Notes: generated from the letters alone by a model not told the origin. A DNA stretch of 64,000 bases from JAEUIE01 sp046350055 (GCA_046350055.1 JAXMBC010000001.1:3782001-3846000); one strand, 5' to 3'; shown: positions 26,453-35,875, counted from the first letter of the stretch. A program made the numbers and translations.

Positions 26453-27907
26453 ATGGAATCACTCGAAGCCTCACGCCAGGCCAAGCTCGATCAGATCGCC
26501 GCACTCGGTATCGACCCGTGGGGCAGCCGTTTCGATGGCCGGACCTGCATCAGCGATATCCGCCAGATGAGCATCCCCGAAGACCCCATGAGTGGGCCGC
26601 AACTCAAAGCTGCCGGCCGGGTGATGACCTACCGCAAGATGGGGAAGCTTCGCTTTATTGACCTCGCTGACCGTACTGGCAAAATCCAGCTGATGATCGG
26701 CCAGAAGCAGGTGGATGAACTCAGCTGGAAGCTCGCTGATCTCATTGATCTCGGCGACCACCTTGGCGTCACAGGTCGGCTCGGCAAGACCAAAGTCGGT
26801 GAGTTGACCATCTTCGTCGAGCAGTTGCATTATCAGGGCAAGTCGCTGCTGCCACATCCCGACAAGTGGTCGGGTATCGAGGATCAGGAATTTGCCCTCC
26901 GCCATCGCTACCTCGACTTCATCTATACACCGGAGTTGCGGCAAAAGGCCGAAGCCCGGCTCAAGATCATCCAGGGCATCCGCGAGTTCCTGAACGCTGA
27001 AGGCTACTTCGATGTCGAGACACCGGTGTTGCACGCCATCGCCGGTGGTGCCGCTGCACGCCCCTTTGCGACGCATCACAATGCACTCGATATTCCTCTG
27101 TTTCTCCGCATCGCCCTGGAACTGCCGCTGAAGAAGCTGCTCGTTGCCGGGTTCGACAAGGTGTACGAGCTCGGCCGTGTCTTCAGAAACGAAGGCATCT
27201 CGCCTAAGCACAATCCCGAGTTCACCATGATGGAACTCTACCAGGCCTATGGCAACTACGAGACCATGATGGAACTGACGGAGAAACTGGTTGTGAAACT
27301 GGTGGAGCAGCAAGGCCAAGGCAGTACGCTTCCGTACGGCGACCGCACCATCCACTTCGCCACCCCCTGGCTCCGCCAGAAATATGGCGACCTCTTCCAG
27401 CAGCACGTCGGTGTCGACATGCGTGATGCCGCTGCGGTGGAAGCTGCCGCCCGCAAGCTCGAAATCGACCCGACGGGCAACGACCACGCCGTGTTGATTC
27501 ACCTGCTCTTTGAGATTGTGGTGGAGCCTGCACTAGCCAAGCTCGATCAACCCGTCTTTGTGTACGACTATCCCGCTGCGCTGTGCCCGCTCACGAAGCG
27601 AAAGTGGGCTGATCCATTCATCGCTGAGCGCTTCGAGTGCTACGTGCTGGGCATGGAAATCGCCAACGCCTACACCGAACTCAACGACCCGACGACGCAG
27701 GAAGCGACCTTCCGCGCTCAGCTCACCGGCATGAAGGAAGACGATTCTATGGCCAAGCTGGACATGGACTTCGTCACCGCCCTCAAGTATGGCATGCCCC
27801 CCGCCGGTGGCCTGGGTGTAGGCATCGATCGCCTGTGCATGCTGCTGACCAACAGCCAGACGATCCGGGATGTGATCTTATTTCCGCTGCTGCGGCCTGC
27901 GAAATAG
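26453..27907 (+). CDS. lysS: Lysine--tRNA ligase, class II
   Basis: 484 aa, a normal length for bacterial class II LysRS. It charges tRNA-Lys in the cytoplasm. The N-terminal OB-fold anticodon-binding domain covers about 55-165 (GRVMTYRKMGKLRFIDLADRTG; DHLGVTGRLGKTKVGELTI). The catalytic core has motif 2 VFRNEGISPKHNPEFTMMEL with the flanking YQAY, and motif 3 GLGVGIDRLCMLLTNS near the C-terminus; ELPLKKLLVAGFDKVYELGR is also typical. The start at 26453 is the only sensible ATG; the upstream region lacks a strong ribosome binding site, and the two-hairpin repeat ends 56 nt before it. Confidence 0.97.
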   Translation: MESLEASRQAKLDQIAALGIDPWGSRFDGRTCISDIRQMSIPEDPMSGPQLKAAGRVMTYRKMGKLRFIDLADRTGKIQLMIGQKQVDELSWKLADLIDLGDHLGVTGRLGKTKVGELTIFVEQLHYQGKSLLPHPDKWSGIEDQEFALRHRYLDFIYTPELRQKAEARLKIIQGIREFLNAEGYFDVETPVLHAIAGGAAARPFATHHNALDIPLFLRIALELPLKKLLVAGFDKVYELGRVFRNEGISPKHNPEFTMMELYQAYGNYETMMELTEKLVVKLVEQQGQGSTLPYGDRTIHFATPWLRQKYGDLFQQHVGVDMRDAAAVEAAARKLEIDPTGNDHAVLIHLLFEIVVEPALAKLDQPVFVYDYPAALCPLTKRKWADPFIAERFECYVLGMEIANAYTELNDPTTQEATFRAQLTGMKEDDSMAKLDMDFVTALKYGMPPAGGLGVGIDRLCMLLTNSQTIRDVILFPLLRPAK

Positions 27908-27929
27908 GCAAATGAGTCCTGTGCGTGTG

Positions 27930-27957
27930 GCACTGTTACGGTATTCCGTCACAGTGC
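27930..27957. terminator. Hairpin between lysS and the convergent ECF gene
   Basis: GCACTGT T ACGG (27930-27941) pairs with CCGT C ACAGTGC (27946-27957) around TATT, with one mismatch. It lies 22 nt after the lysS stop and about 90 nt from the stop of the opposing gene, so it may work in both directions. No long T-run is present. Confidence 0.6.
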
Positions 27958-28048
27958 TGGACAAGCAAGACCAACTAACGCGATATAAAACACAGTAGCT
28001 GAAGTGATCATTCCATCGCCCTTTGAAATGGTAGATGCTGACTGGCAA

Positions 28049-31000
28049 TTACTCGAGCGGCACCAGGAACGTCTTCGGCTGCACGAAGGTATCGCCCCAG
28101 CCTTCGGCTCGCACCGTGACCTTCGCTGAACCTGAACCTGCCTCGGCGGGTACAACTACGGTGCCGTGAAAGGTGTCGCCACAGCAGCGTTCCTTGAGGG
28201 CGAACTGCTTCACGATGGGCTCCGCCATCGCTGTCTTGCCCGGGAACTCGATCTCCACCAGCAGATGTACCGGGGCTGGCACTTCTTCGAGTATCAATTG
28301 ACAGAAGGTACCGCGGTTCCACCGAGATAGAGGGCGCCCCGGCGTGCCGATGTGAAATGCCAGATCGCAGCCTCCCGGGCCTCGCTGCAGCAGAGTTTGC
28401 CCGCCCATCTTGAGCTCAAACGTCAGCGGGCCATCCAGGTGCAGGACATGCACATCCAGCTTGTCGCGGACCATGGTCAGGCTGAATGGAGCTGAGATAC
28501 CGTTCTTCTTGCGGTAGAACATGAAGCGTTCGTGGCCGTGCTTTTGCTGCTCTACCTTTTGTTGCCGCTCAGCATCGCTCTTGGGAACATACTTTTCATC
28601 ACGCATCCACTGAAACAGTTCAATCGTCTCCTTCTCGTGTCCTTTCAAGAGCAAGCTGCTGCGACAGACATCGAAGTGGGTGTGGTACCCCGGATTACCT
28701 ACTTTGTGAGTCTCATTGTCAGGTGGCAGCATGACCAGCTTGTCTTCCGGGTCAGTCAGGTCGCCGTTGCCATTACGGTCGATGTACATCGTGCGGCCAT
28801 CGAGCACCATCCACATGGCATGCTCTTTGTTCACTCCGAACACCACTAGGGCATAGAGCGGAGTGTGCTGATACGTTGGCTCCTTGACGGGTGGCTGAAT
28901 CACCCAGCTATCCCCCCTGGGTGCACTAGTCGTAGGCTGCTTCGCTTCGCTCGGCTCCCGGTACCCCTGCTTGGGTCGCAGTCTGGGTACAAAGGTGAAG
29001 GTGTTGTTCTTTTTATCGACGGTGATCTTCTCGTAGTGCGAACGCTCGCCATACTGTATGCCGATGGAGAACTTGCCAGAGCGGATGCCTTCGATGACAA
29101 ACTCGCCGTTGACATCGCTGCGACACTGCGACTGATAGAGCAGGTAATTGGTCTGATCAGTAATGGTCGCTCCGTGCAGAGGCTTGCCATTCTCATCCAC
29201 CACCTTGCCCCGTAGCGTCTTGCCTTTCTCCAGGGTGATTGTCCCCACATCACCAGAACCCTTGGTATGCACCTCCCGCAAACTCAGTTTCTTCGACTGG
29301 GTCACGCAATACTTCGGAGCGACGATGCTGACGCTGATCTCGGAATCATCCTCGATAGTGTTGGCGTCTCGATAAATGTCCTTGATAGCGAAGTTGCCAT
29401 CGTCGTCCGTCATGGAATAAAACGGAGACGAGGCGCCTCCTTGCTTGCTCGTGAAGATGACGGTTGCATTGGCTCCAGCGATGGGCTTGTTCTCTTCGTT
29501 CAGGATCCTGCCTTGCATCGTGAGTAGCTTGTCGTGAGTGACCTTCTTTGCCTTGATGCGTAACGTCACTGTGCCATTGTTCAGGTCGACCTCGGCATGT
29601 CGCACCTTGGCAGTCTTGCCTGCTTCGTCGATGAGCAGCTTGATCCCCGGCTCATCATCTTTCACCTGGGCCACCTTGGTCGGCTGGAAGTTCGCATCGA
29701 TGGTCAAATCAATCTTCGGCAAATCCCATCTGCCCCAGGACTTGTTGGGCATCGCGTAAAAGCGATACTCACCACCCGCCCGGGGAATAGAGAGAGTACC
29801 GATGTTCTCGGCGTTGCCCTGAACTTGCAGGCTATTGCCGCCCATTCTTACCGATCGATTGTCCGGGTCATCCTGGCCACTGAAATACAGAGTCTCCCCA
29901 TCGTTTAGGATGAATTCCTCTACTAGTATTCGCCACGGCATGCCCTTGATTAATTTGCAATTCTGCTCGGTCACCGGTTCTTCTTTGCTTGTCACAAATG
30001 TGCGATGACTTTCCGTGTGTTTGGTGTAATAGCCAGCGGGTGGGTAGATTCCCCAGAGCATGCCATGCCCAAACGGGACTTCGATCACATACCTGCCATC
30101 GGCACCGCTCACTGCATTCATTAGCGCGAGGTGATTGGGTAGCCCGAAGAGCCCCGCCTGCACCGTCGCCCCCGCGACCGGCTTGCCTTCCTCATCCAGC
30201 ACTCGGCCTTCCACACGGCCTTCTTTCGTTGCAGGCTGGACAATCGCTGGCTTATCATCGAACACGAGTGAAGGTGCTGGCGTCGAAGTTGCCATCGCCC
30301 AGGTACCGACGCCTACCAGGCTCAGCATCGCCAGCAGGGCGAACGCGCCTTTGCTCCACTGGTACATTGCCATGCTCTTCATGACCTGCTCCGCAGAAAG
30401 TGAAACTGTCGCAGCGAGGAGTCCCTGCCTCGCCGCCTCCCGCACACTGCCCGCTTGCATCGCAATCGTCGTGGTGTGAATCAAGGTTCTGGAAAGCGCC
30501 GATACACTGCTCGTCACGCCGATGCCCAGCAGCAACACCGAAAGATCAAAGCCCCGTTGTTGCAGCCGTTTGCGCAGTGCCTGCCGGCCCCGATCCAGTC
30601 GGCCTCGCAAGGTAGTCAGCGGCCAGCCCAGTTGTTTCGCCGCCTCGTCCTGGGTGCGACCTTGCAGATAGCACAGCACCAGTGGTGCCCGATACTGCTC
30701 AGGCAGCCGGGCCATTTCCTGATCCAGCACCTGCAGCGTATCGGCTAGGGCACTATTCTTGTTGGATGTGGAAGAAGGCCATGGTTCTCCATGGCCACCA
30801 GTGGGATTGGCGACCCTCATCTTCTTCAACCGCAGCGAGATGCGTGCTGCCACGCCATAGAGCCAGCTGGACAGCGAAGCCCGTTTTTCAATCGCCGCTG
30901 CCCGCTGGGCCAGCACCAGAAATGTTGCCTGGCAGGCATCCTCCGCATCCTGGGTATGCCGCAAGATACGCCGACAGACGCCCAGCACCATTGCTCCGTG

Positions 31001-31150
31001 CCGCTGCATCAACTGTGCAAACGCTGATTCACTCTTGCTGGAAATAATCTGCTCCAGCAACTCTAGATCGCTCCTCGCGCCGGCCCCTGCCGTGAGTTCC
31101 AGCATCCGCTGTATGGCAAACTGCTGCACCCATCGCTCCTTCAAGTTCAC
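28049..31150 (-). CDS. ECF sigma factor with transmembrane helix and large C-terminal beta-domain extension
   Basis: 1033 aa. Residues ~25-110 are sigma region 2 (FAQLMQRHGAMVLGVCRRIL; DAEDACQATFLVLAQRA; WLYGVAARISLRL) and ~140-197 region 4 (MARLPEQYRAPLVLCYLQGRTQDEAAKQLG; TLRGRLDRGRQALR). A helix at 268-289 (FALLAMLSLVGVGTWAMA) probably spans the membrane, placing the rest outside. From ~310 there are carboxypeptidase-regulatory-like beta modules (GRVEGRVLDEEGKPVAGATV; MQGRILNEENKPIAGANATV; LRGKVVDENGKPLHGATI). The arrangement suggests a sigma factor that senses the envelope directly, with release possibly by proteolysis (inference). The kinase gene upstream ends 63 nt before its start. Confidence 0.85.
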   Translation of the reverse strand: MNLKERWVQQFAIQRMLELTAGAGARSDLELLEQIISSKSESAFAQLMQRHGAMVLGVCRRILRHTQDAEDACQATFLVLAQRAAAIEKRASLSSWLYGVAARISLRLKKMRVANPTGGHGEPWPSSTSNKNSALADTLQVLDQEMARLPEQYRAPLVLCYLQGRTQDEAAKQLGWPLTTLRGRLDRGRQALRKRLQQRGFDLSVLLLGIGVTSSVSALSRTLIHTTTIAMQAGSVREAARQGLLAATVSLSAEQVMKSMAMYQWSKGAFALLAMLSLVGVGTWAMATSTPAPSLVFDDKPAIVQPATKEGRVEGRVLDEEGKPVAGATVQAGLFGLPNHLALMNAVSGADGRYVIEVPFGHGMLWGIYPPAGYYTKHTESHRTFVTSKEEPVTEQNCKLIKGMPWRILVEEFILNDGETLYFSGQDDPDNRSVRMGGNSLQVQGNAENIGTLSIPRAGGEYRFYAMPNKSWGRWDLPKIDLTIDANFQPTKVAQVKDDEPGIKLLIDEAGKTAKVRHAEVDLNNGTVTLRIKAKKVTHDKLLTMQGRILNEENKPIAGANATVIFTSKQGGASSPFYSMTDDDGNFAIKDIYRDANTIEDDSEISVSIVAPKYCVTQSKKLSLREVHTKGSGDVGTITLEKGKTLRGKVVDENGKPLHGATITDQTNYLLYQSQCRSDVNGEFVIEGIRSGKFSIGIQYGERSHYEKITVDKKNNTFTFVPRLRPKQGYREPSEAKQPTTSAPRGDSWVIQPPVKEPTYQHTPLYALVVFGVNKEHAMWMVLDGRTMYIDRNGNGDLTDPEDKLVMLPPDNETHKVGNPGYHTHFDVCRSSLLLKGHEKETIELFQWMRDEKYVPKSDAERQQKVEQQKHGHERFMFYRKKNGISAPFSLTMVRDKLDVHVLHLDGPLTFELKMGGQTLLQRGPGGCDLAFHIGTPGRPLSRWNRGTFCQLILEEVPAPVHLLVEIEFPGKTAMAEPIVKQFALKERCCGDTFHGTVVVPAEAGSGSAKVTVRAEGWGDTFVQPKTFLVPLE

Positions 31151-31213
31151 ACACCATCATAGTGCAGTCCAGTGAGGGGAATGTCATACGACTTTGGAAA
31201 AAAGATTCTCGTA

Positions 31214-33127
31214 TTACTCCTTCTCCTCCTGTACCGCTTTCAGTCGCAACTCCGCCCGGTACAACCCCTCACGCACTACAAGGAGATCCCGCTCCGTAAT
31301 CACACCTGCTTTGTGTCGCTCATTCGCCAACCTCAGCAGCGTGCGATGTTCATCTACGATCCGATTCAGGTAGTCCTTCACTTCCAGGTGGTTCTGCCGT
31401 TCCTGGGCTTGCTGCACCTGGATCTCCAGCAGCTTGAGCTTCTTCTGTACCACCTCATCGAAAGGCACGATACCTCGCTGATACCGTTCCTCCGTGGCCT
31501 TGAACTCAGCCTGTGCAAGCTCATGCAAGCCATGCAGTGTTTCCTGTTTGCTCGTCGCAGGCACTGTAGCAGGCTTCGAAACTTGCTGAACTGGCGGCAG
31601 TGGTATAGCAATCGTGCTGCTGCCTCCCCAGCCGATCGCGATCAACTTGCGCTCGATCTGTTTGCCCTGATAGCGAGCAACGACCCAATAATTCCCCGGA
31701 GGCAGAATCACGCTTTGGTTACGCTTGTTGACCACGGTAGCAAAGGGTTCAAACGCTCCATGCGCGAACATGGATCGACTTCGGGGGGAATTATCCTTCG
31801 TGTCAGTCGTCTGCCAGATTTCCACGATGGTGTCCGAATGTGGTAACTCGAGTGTCAGCTTGTGATGAAACAACTTGAGGATCGGGGGAGTCAGTCGAGT
31901 AAGCCCCCATCGCTCAGTAAATGCGAGAACGATCAGCGCAATGAGGATGGTTGAAAGAATAGCCCAGATTCGGAGACGGCGACTTGCGGGCTTGGCTGGT
32001 ACCGGCCCTTGCACCTCGGCGAGCTTGTTTGCCAGCACTTCGCTCACTTCCCGAGCGGTCTGAAACCGTGCTTCCGGCGACTTCGCCATCAGTTTGCTCA
32101 CGACATCATCCAGCCACCCTGGTAATTCAGGGTTCTTCTTGGCGATCGGGACAGGCGTCATCTCGGTTACCTGCCTGAGTGTAGCCAGAGTCGTTGGAGC
32201 CTCAAACGGAGGTGTCCCGGTACACATCGCATACAGCGTGCTACCCAGGCTGAACAGATCGCTCCGGGCATCGACCGCCTGGCCCTCCGCCTGCTCCGGC
32301 GACATGTACGCAGGAGTACCCATGATCTGACCTTGTTGTGAAATCGTCGTATCGTCCACCGCCCGGGCCAGGCCGAAGTCGCTGATTTTTACTCGCTCAA
32401 TGCCGTTTTCCAGAAGGATGTTGCTCGGCTTGATGTCGCGGTGAATCAGTCCCTGCTTGTGAGCTGCTTCCAGCCCCTGAGCCATCTGCATGCCGATACG
32501 GAGTATCTCTTTGAGTTGCAGCGTGCCGACTTTGTCGATCTTGCTCTGCAACGTCTGCCCGCTGATGTACTCCATCACCAGGTGGGGCAGGGGCTCATCA
32601 TCCACCGCGTGGATGCTGATGACATGCTCATGTCGCACTGCTGCTGCCGCTCGCGCTTCGCGAAGAAACCGCTGCCGGGCTGTCCCGTGGCTTGCCAGCG
32701 TGGGGCTAAGTACCTTCAGCGCCACCACCCGGTGCAGCTTCTCGTCAAACACCCGGTAGACGATGCCAAACCCACCCTGGCCCAGCTCCTCGAGCACCTC
32801 GTAATGCAGAAATCGTCCCAGCGAGTTTGGCTGTTTGGAAGGCTGCAGCCACGTCACCAGCGGATGGGGCGCCTGCTGCGGACGAGCTTGTTCAGCAGAG
32901 TTGGAGGTGTCGTCGAAGTCACTGGTCTGTGTACGACCTGAAGCAGGGTGCAACTTCCGTGGGTCCAGGAAGCTGTCCTGGCGATGCGCGTTCAGCAGCG
33001 CTTCTACTCGCTCCCGTAATCCCAGCTCCCCGCCACACGCTTCATCCAGATAACCAGCCCGTTCCGCCTCCGGACGTTCCAGGGCTGCCAGAAAGATCGT
33101 TTTCGCTGAATCTTGCTGCACGTTCAT
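31214..33127 (-). CDS. Membrane-bound Ser/Thr protein kinase
   Basis: 637 aa. After an N-terminal soluble leader (1-100), a complete Hanks kinase domain spans about 106-370: GQGGFG (117-122), catalytic Lys in VALKV (139), HRDIKPSN (230-237), DFG (251-253), GTPAYMSPEQ activation-segment end. A transmembrane helix follows at about 390-410 (WAILSTILIALIVLAF). The extracytoplasmic end has two similar helical units: ATEERYQRGIVPFDEVV and ANERHKAGVITERDLLVV, like TolC-family helical repeats. It should phosphorylate cytoplasmic targets. The ECF gene follows, so the two may form a signalling pair. The ATG at 33127 is preferred over the GTG at 33130. Confidence 0.88.
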   Translation of the reverse strand: MNVQQDSAKTIFLAALERPEAERAGYLDEACGGELGLRERVEALLNAHRQDSFLDPRKLHPASGRTQTSDFDDTSNSAEQARPQQAPHPLVTWLQPSKQPNSLGRFLHYEVLEELGQGGFGIVYRVFDEKLHRVVALKVLSPTLASHGTARQRFLREARAAAAVRHEHVISIHAVDDEPLPHLVMEYISGQTLQSKIDKVGTLQLKEILRIGMQMAQGLEAAHKQGLIHRDIKPSNILLENGIERVKISDFGLARAVDDTTISQQGQIMGTPAYMSPEQAEGQAVDARSDLFSLGSTLYAMCTGTPPFEAPTTLATLRQVTEMTPVPIAKKNPELPGWLDDVVSKLMAKSPEARFQTAREVSEVLANKLAEVQGPVPAKPASRRLRIWAILSTILIALIVLAFTERWGLTRLTPPILKLFHHKLTLELPHSDTIVEIWQTTDTKDNSPRSRSMFAHGAFEPFATVVNKRNQSVILPPGNYWVVARYQGKQIERKLIAIGWGGSSTIAIPLPPVQQVSKPATVPATSKQETLHGLHELAQAEFKATEERYQRGIVPFDEVVQKKLKLLEIQVQQAQERQNHLEVKDYLNRIVDEHRTLLRLANERHKAGVITERDLLVVREGLYRAELRLKAVQEEKE

Positions 33128-33357
33128 CACCTGTTCCTCGTTCCTACTACCCCCTGCGGAAACGAGGTCCGGATTGTCTCACGGATTTTGAGGATTTTCA
33201 AGGAATCACCAAGTAGTCATCCAACTCCACTTCGATGACGCAGAGCGGTAAGTCTCGTTTAACCCTGGTAGAGAGTCATCTTCTTCACAATTCAGGTTAG
33301 TAGCTGACATCCTGCCACAATTGGCGTAGAGTGGGGCAATCCACGAAGAGGTTTGTT

Positions 33358-34245
33358 ATGATGAAACCACTATTACTGAGTATGTCCCTGCTGATGACTT
33401 TTCTCACCATCAACGCACCTGCTGAGTCTGCTCCTCTCACCCTCACTCTCCGTTCCCGCCTGTCGCCGCCCGGCAGTGCGCCCGCACCAGTGACGGAAAC
33501 GCGAGTTACCTGGGATCCGAAGAAGACAGTCATCATCGTCTGCGACATGTGGGACCAGCATTGGTGTAAGTCTGCAGAGAAGCGAGTCGGCGAGTTGGCT
33601 GGCCCGATGAACGACATGCTGAAAACTGCCCGGGCCCAGGGCATCTTCATCATCCATGCTCCCAGCACCTGTACCGACTTTTACAAGAACACGCCGCAGC
33701 GCAAGCGGGCACAGTCCGCAGCCATGAAGGCCACCCCCGTGCCGCTCGTCACTTCACCGCGCTGGGGCACCGCCTGGCACTGGCCTGATGCGAAGCGTGA
33801 AGGCGTCCTCCCCATCGACGATTCCGACATGGGCTGCGACTGTGCCACCAAGTGCGAAATCCGTGGCCCCTGGACAAGGCAGATCGCCAGCATCGAAATC
33901 ATGGAACCCGATGCCATTACCGACAATGGCGAGGAAACCTGGAACCTCCTCGCCGAGCGACAAATTGATAACGTTATCCTCTGTGGCGTGCACCTTAACA
34001 TGTGCGTGCTCGGCAGACCCTTCGGTATTCGCCAGATGGTCAAGCTTGGCAAGAACGTCGCGCTCCTCCGCGACATGACCGACACCATGTACAACCCGGA
34101 ACATCCTCCCGGCGGCACCCACTTCCGCGGCACCGACCTTATGGTTGAGCACGTCGAACGCTACTGGTGCCCCAGCCTGCTGAGTACCGATATCACCGGC
34201 AAACCTGCGTTCCGCTTCCAGGCGAACACCCGTGGGAAGGAGTAA
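33358..34245 (+). CDS. Exported isochorismatase-superfamily hydrolase
   Basis: 295 aa. A signal peptide (MKPLLLSMSLLMTFLTINAPAES) leads to a cysteine-hydrolase fold of the isochorismatase/nicotinamidase group: VIIVCDMWDQHWC (Asp63) and DNVILCGVHLNMCVLGRPFGIRQM (nucleophile-type Cys in the conserved GVHLNMC block). The zinc or substrate residues could not be fully assigned, so the substrate is open. The start at 33358 follows GAGG (6 nt spacing). The stop (TAA 34243-34245) lies 3 nt before the TTG start of the kinase-nicotinamidase gene, and the latter's binding site (AAGGAG) is inside this gene's end, so the two are clearly one transcript. Confidence 0.85.
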   Translation: MMKPLLLSMSLLMTFLTINAPAESAPLTLTLRSRLSPPGSAPAPVTETRVTWDPKKTVIIVCDMWDQHWCKSAEKRVGELAGPMNDMLKTARAQGIFIIHAPSTCTDFYKNTPQRKRAQSAAMKATPVPLVTSPRWGTAWHWPDAKREGVLPIDDSDMGCDCATKCEIRGPWTRQIASIEIMEPDAITDNGEETWNLLAERQIDNVILCGVHLNMCVLGRPFGIRQMVKLGKNVALLRDMTDTMYNPEHPPGGTHFRGTDLMVEHVERYWCPSLLSTDITGKPAFRFQANTRGKE

Positions 34246-34248
34246 CAC

Positions 34249-35805
34249 TTGCCTGTCGATCCTTATCTGCAACTGCCCAGTGTGGGCCGCTGCACGCTGC
34301 AAAGCCGTCTGGGTGAAGGAGGCATGGGGGTCGTCTATCGTGGCAAGCACACCGATCTCGAACTCGATGTCGCCGTGAAGTTCCTGCACGATCATCTCTC
34401 GAAGAAGGACATGGTGGCCGAGAGATTCCTCCGGGAAGCCCGCCTCGCCGCCCGGCTCCAGTCGCCCGGCATCGTTCGCGTCTTCGATTGTGGCGAAGTG
34501 AACAGCCAGTTCTACATCGTGATGGAGTTCGTCGAGGGGCAGTCGCTGGAAGAGTACCTGAAGGAACGGGGGACGATCCCGGTGGGCCGGGCGTTGCAGA
34601 TCACCGAAGCGGTTGCCAGATCGCTGCAGGAAGCGCTCGAGCAGATTGGCATGATCCACCGCGACATCAAGCCTGCTAACATCCTCATTACGCCCAGCGG
34701 CCAGATCAAGCTCGCCGATCTCGGTCTGGCCAAGGTGGTCGATCACGCATCGACCACCGCTCAGACTGCCGCCGGCACCGCCGTGGGCACGCCCCAGTAC
34801 ATGTCGCCGGAGCAGTTCGCCGACGCCAGCACCGTCGATCATCGGGCCGACATGTTCTCGCTTGGCTCCACGCTCTACCAGATGCTCAGTGGCAAGCCGC
34901 CGTTCACGGGTGATTCGCTGTTTCAACTGCTGAAGGCGGTGGAGGAAGGTGAGCCGGAGCCGCTGCCGAGTCATCTGCCGCCGGCGGTGCATGAGGTAGT
35001 GGCGAAGCTGATGGCCAAACGGCCCGACGACCGTTTCGCAACCTACCGCGAGCTACTCGACGCCTTTACCCAGTGCCAGCACGCACTCGGCGAGACGATC
35101 GATCAAGTCAGTGCGCCGACAGTGGCACCCTCCACATCCATCTCACAGACGGCGATCATCCCGCGGGTCCGCGTGAGCGGGCAGACGATTCGCCCGGCGG
35201 CCCCGACCGAGAACCGGGTGCTGATCGTGGTGGATGTGCAGAACGACTTCTGCCCGAGCGGGGCGCTGGCGGTGCCGGGCGGCGATGAGGTGGTGCCGGT
35301 GATCAACAAGCTGAGCCGCCGCTTCTCGCATGTCATCATGACCCAGGACTGGCACTGCGAGGATCATCTCTCGTTCGCCAGTTCGCACCCCGGCAAGAAG
35401 CCGCTCGAACGGGTCAAGCTGCCCTACGGCGAGCAGATCCTCTGGCCCGATCACTGCGTGGAAGGCACCGACGGCGCCGCGTTTCACCCGAAACTCGACG
35501 TAGCCCACTGCGAACTCGTCATCCGCAAAGGCTTCCACCGCGAGATCGATTCCTACTCCGCCTTCTTCGAGAACGACCGGCAGACGCCGACGGGGTTGGC
35601 CGGGTATTTGCGGGAACGCGGCCTGACCCGGCTGTTCGTGGTCGGCTTGGCCACCGACTTCTGCGTCGCCTACTCGGCATTGGATGCGAGGCGCCTGGGC
35701 TTCGAGGTCACGGTCATCGAAGCAGGCTGCCGGGGCATCGACGTAGACGGCTCGCTGGCGGCGGCGTGGGTACAAATGGACGAGGCGGGGGTGGTGCGGG
35801 CGTGA
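34249..35805 (+). CDS. Ser/Thr protein kinase fused to nicotinamidase (PncA-like)
   Basis: 518 aa with a TTG start at 34249, supported by AAGGAG at 34237-34242. Residues ~12-270 are a Hanks kinase: GEGGMG (22-27), VAVK44, HRDIKPAN (137-144), DLG replacing DFG (157-159), GTPQYMSPEQF. After a 45-residue linker without a membrane helix, residues ~321-518 match PncA: catalytic VVDVQNDF (Asp329), metal-site QDWHCEDH (Asp367, His369, His373), RKGFHREIDSYSAFF (Lys427), WPDHCVEGT and GLATDFC (Cys472). All key nicotinamidase residues are present. It would deamidate nicotinamide to nicotinate in NAD salvage and could be self-regulated by phosphorylation (inference). No second Ser/Thr-rich receptor segment is seen. 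Confidence 0.92.
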   Translation: MPVDPYLQLPSVGRCTLQSRLGEGGMGVVYRGKHTDLELDVAVKFLHDHLSKKDMVAERFLREARLAARLQSPGIVRVFDCGEVNSQFYIVMEFVEGQSLEEYLKERGTIPVGRALQITEAVARSLQEALEQIGMIHRDIKPANILITPSGQIKLADLGLAKVVDHASTTAQTAAGTAVGTPQYMSPEQFADASTVDHRADMFSLGSTLYQMLSGKPPFTGDSLFQLLKAVEEGEPEPLPSHLPPAVHEVVAKLMAKRPDDRFATYRELLDAFTQCQHALGETIDQVSAPTVAPSTSISQTAIIPRVRVSGQTIRPAAPTENRVLIVVDVQNDFCPSGALAVPGGDEVVPVINKLSRRFSHVIMTQDWHCEDHLSFASSHPGKKPLERVKLPYGEQILWPDHCVEGTDGAAFHPKLDVAHCELVIRKGFHREIDSYSAFFENDRQTPTGLAGYLRERGLTRLFVVGLATDFCVAYSALDARRLGFEVTVIEAGCRGIDVDGSLAAAWVQMDEAGVVRA

Positions 35806-35875
35806 TGCTGTGGTATCGTCGCTGTCAGCGATGTCCATCTCAGTCGATGCAACGGATGACGATATCGCCCGAACG

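Noticed and set aside
26471..27502. 343-aa minus-strand frame
   Set aside because: Antisense to lysS; a shadow from biased third-codon positions.
33754..34992. 412-aa minus-strand frame
   Set aside because: Antisense to the isochorismatase-like and kinase-nicotinamidase genes, low-complexity Arg/His/Gly composition.
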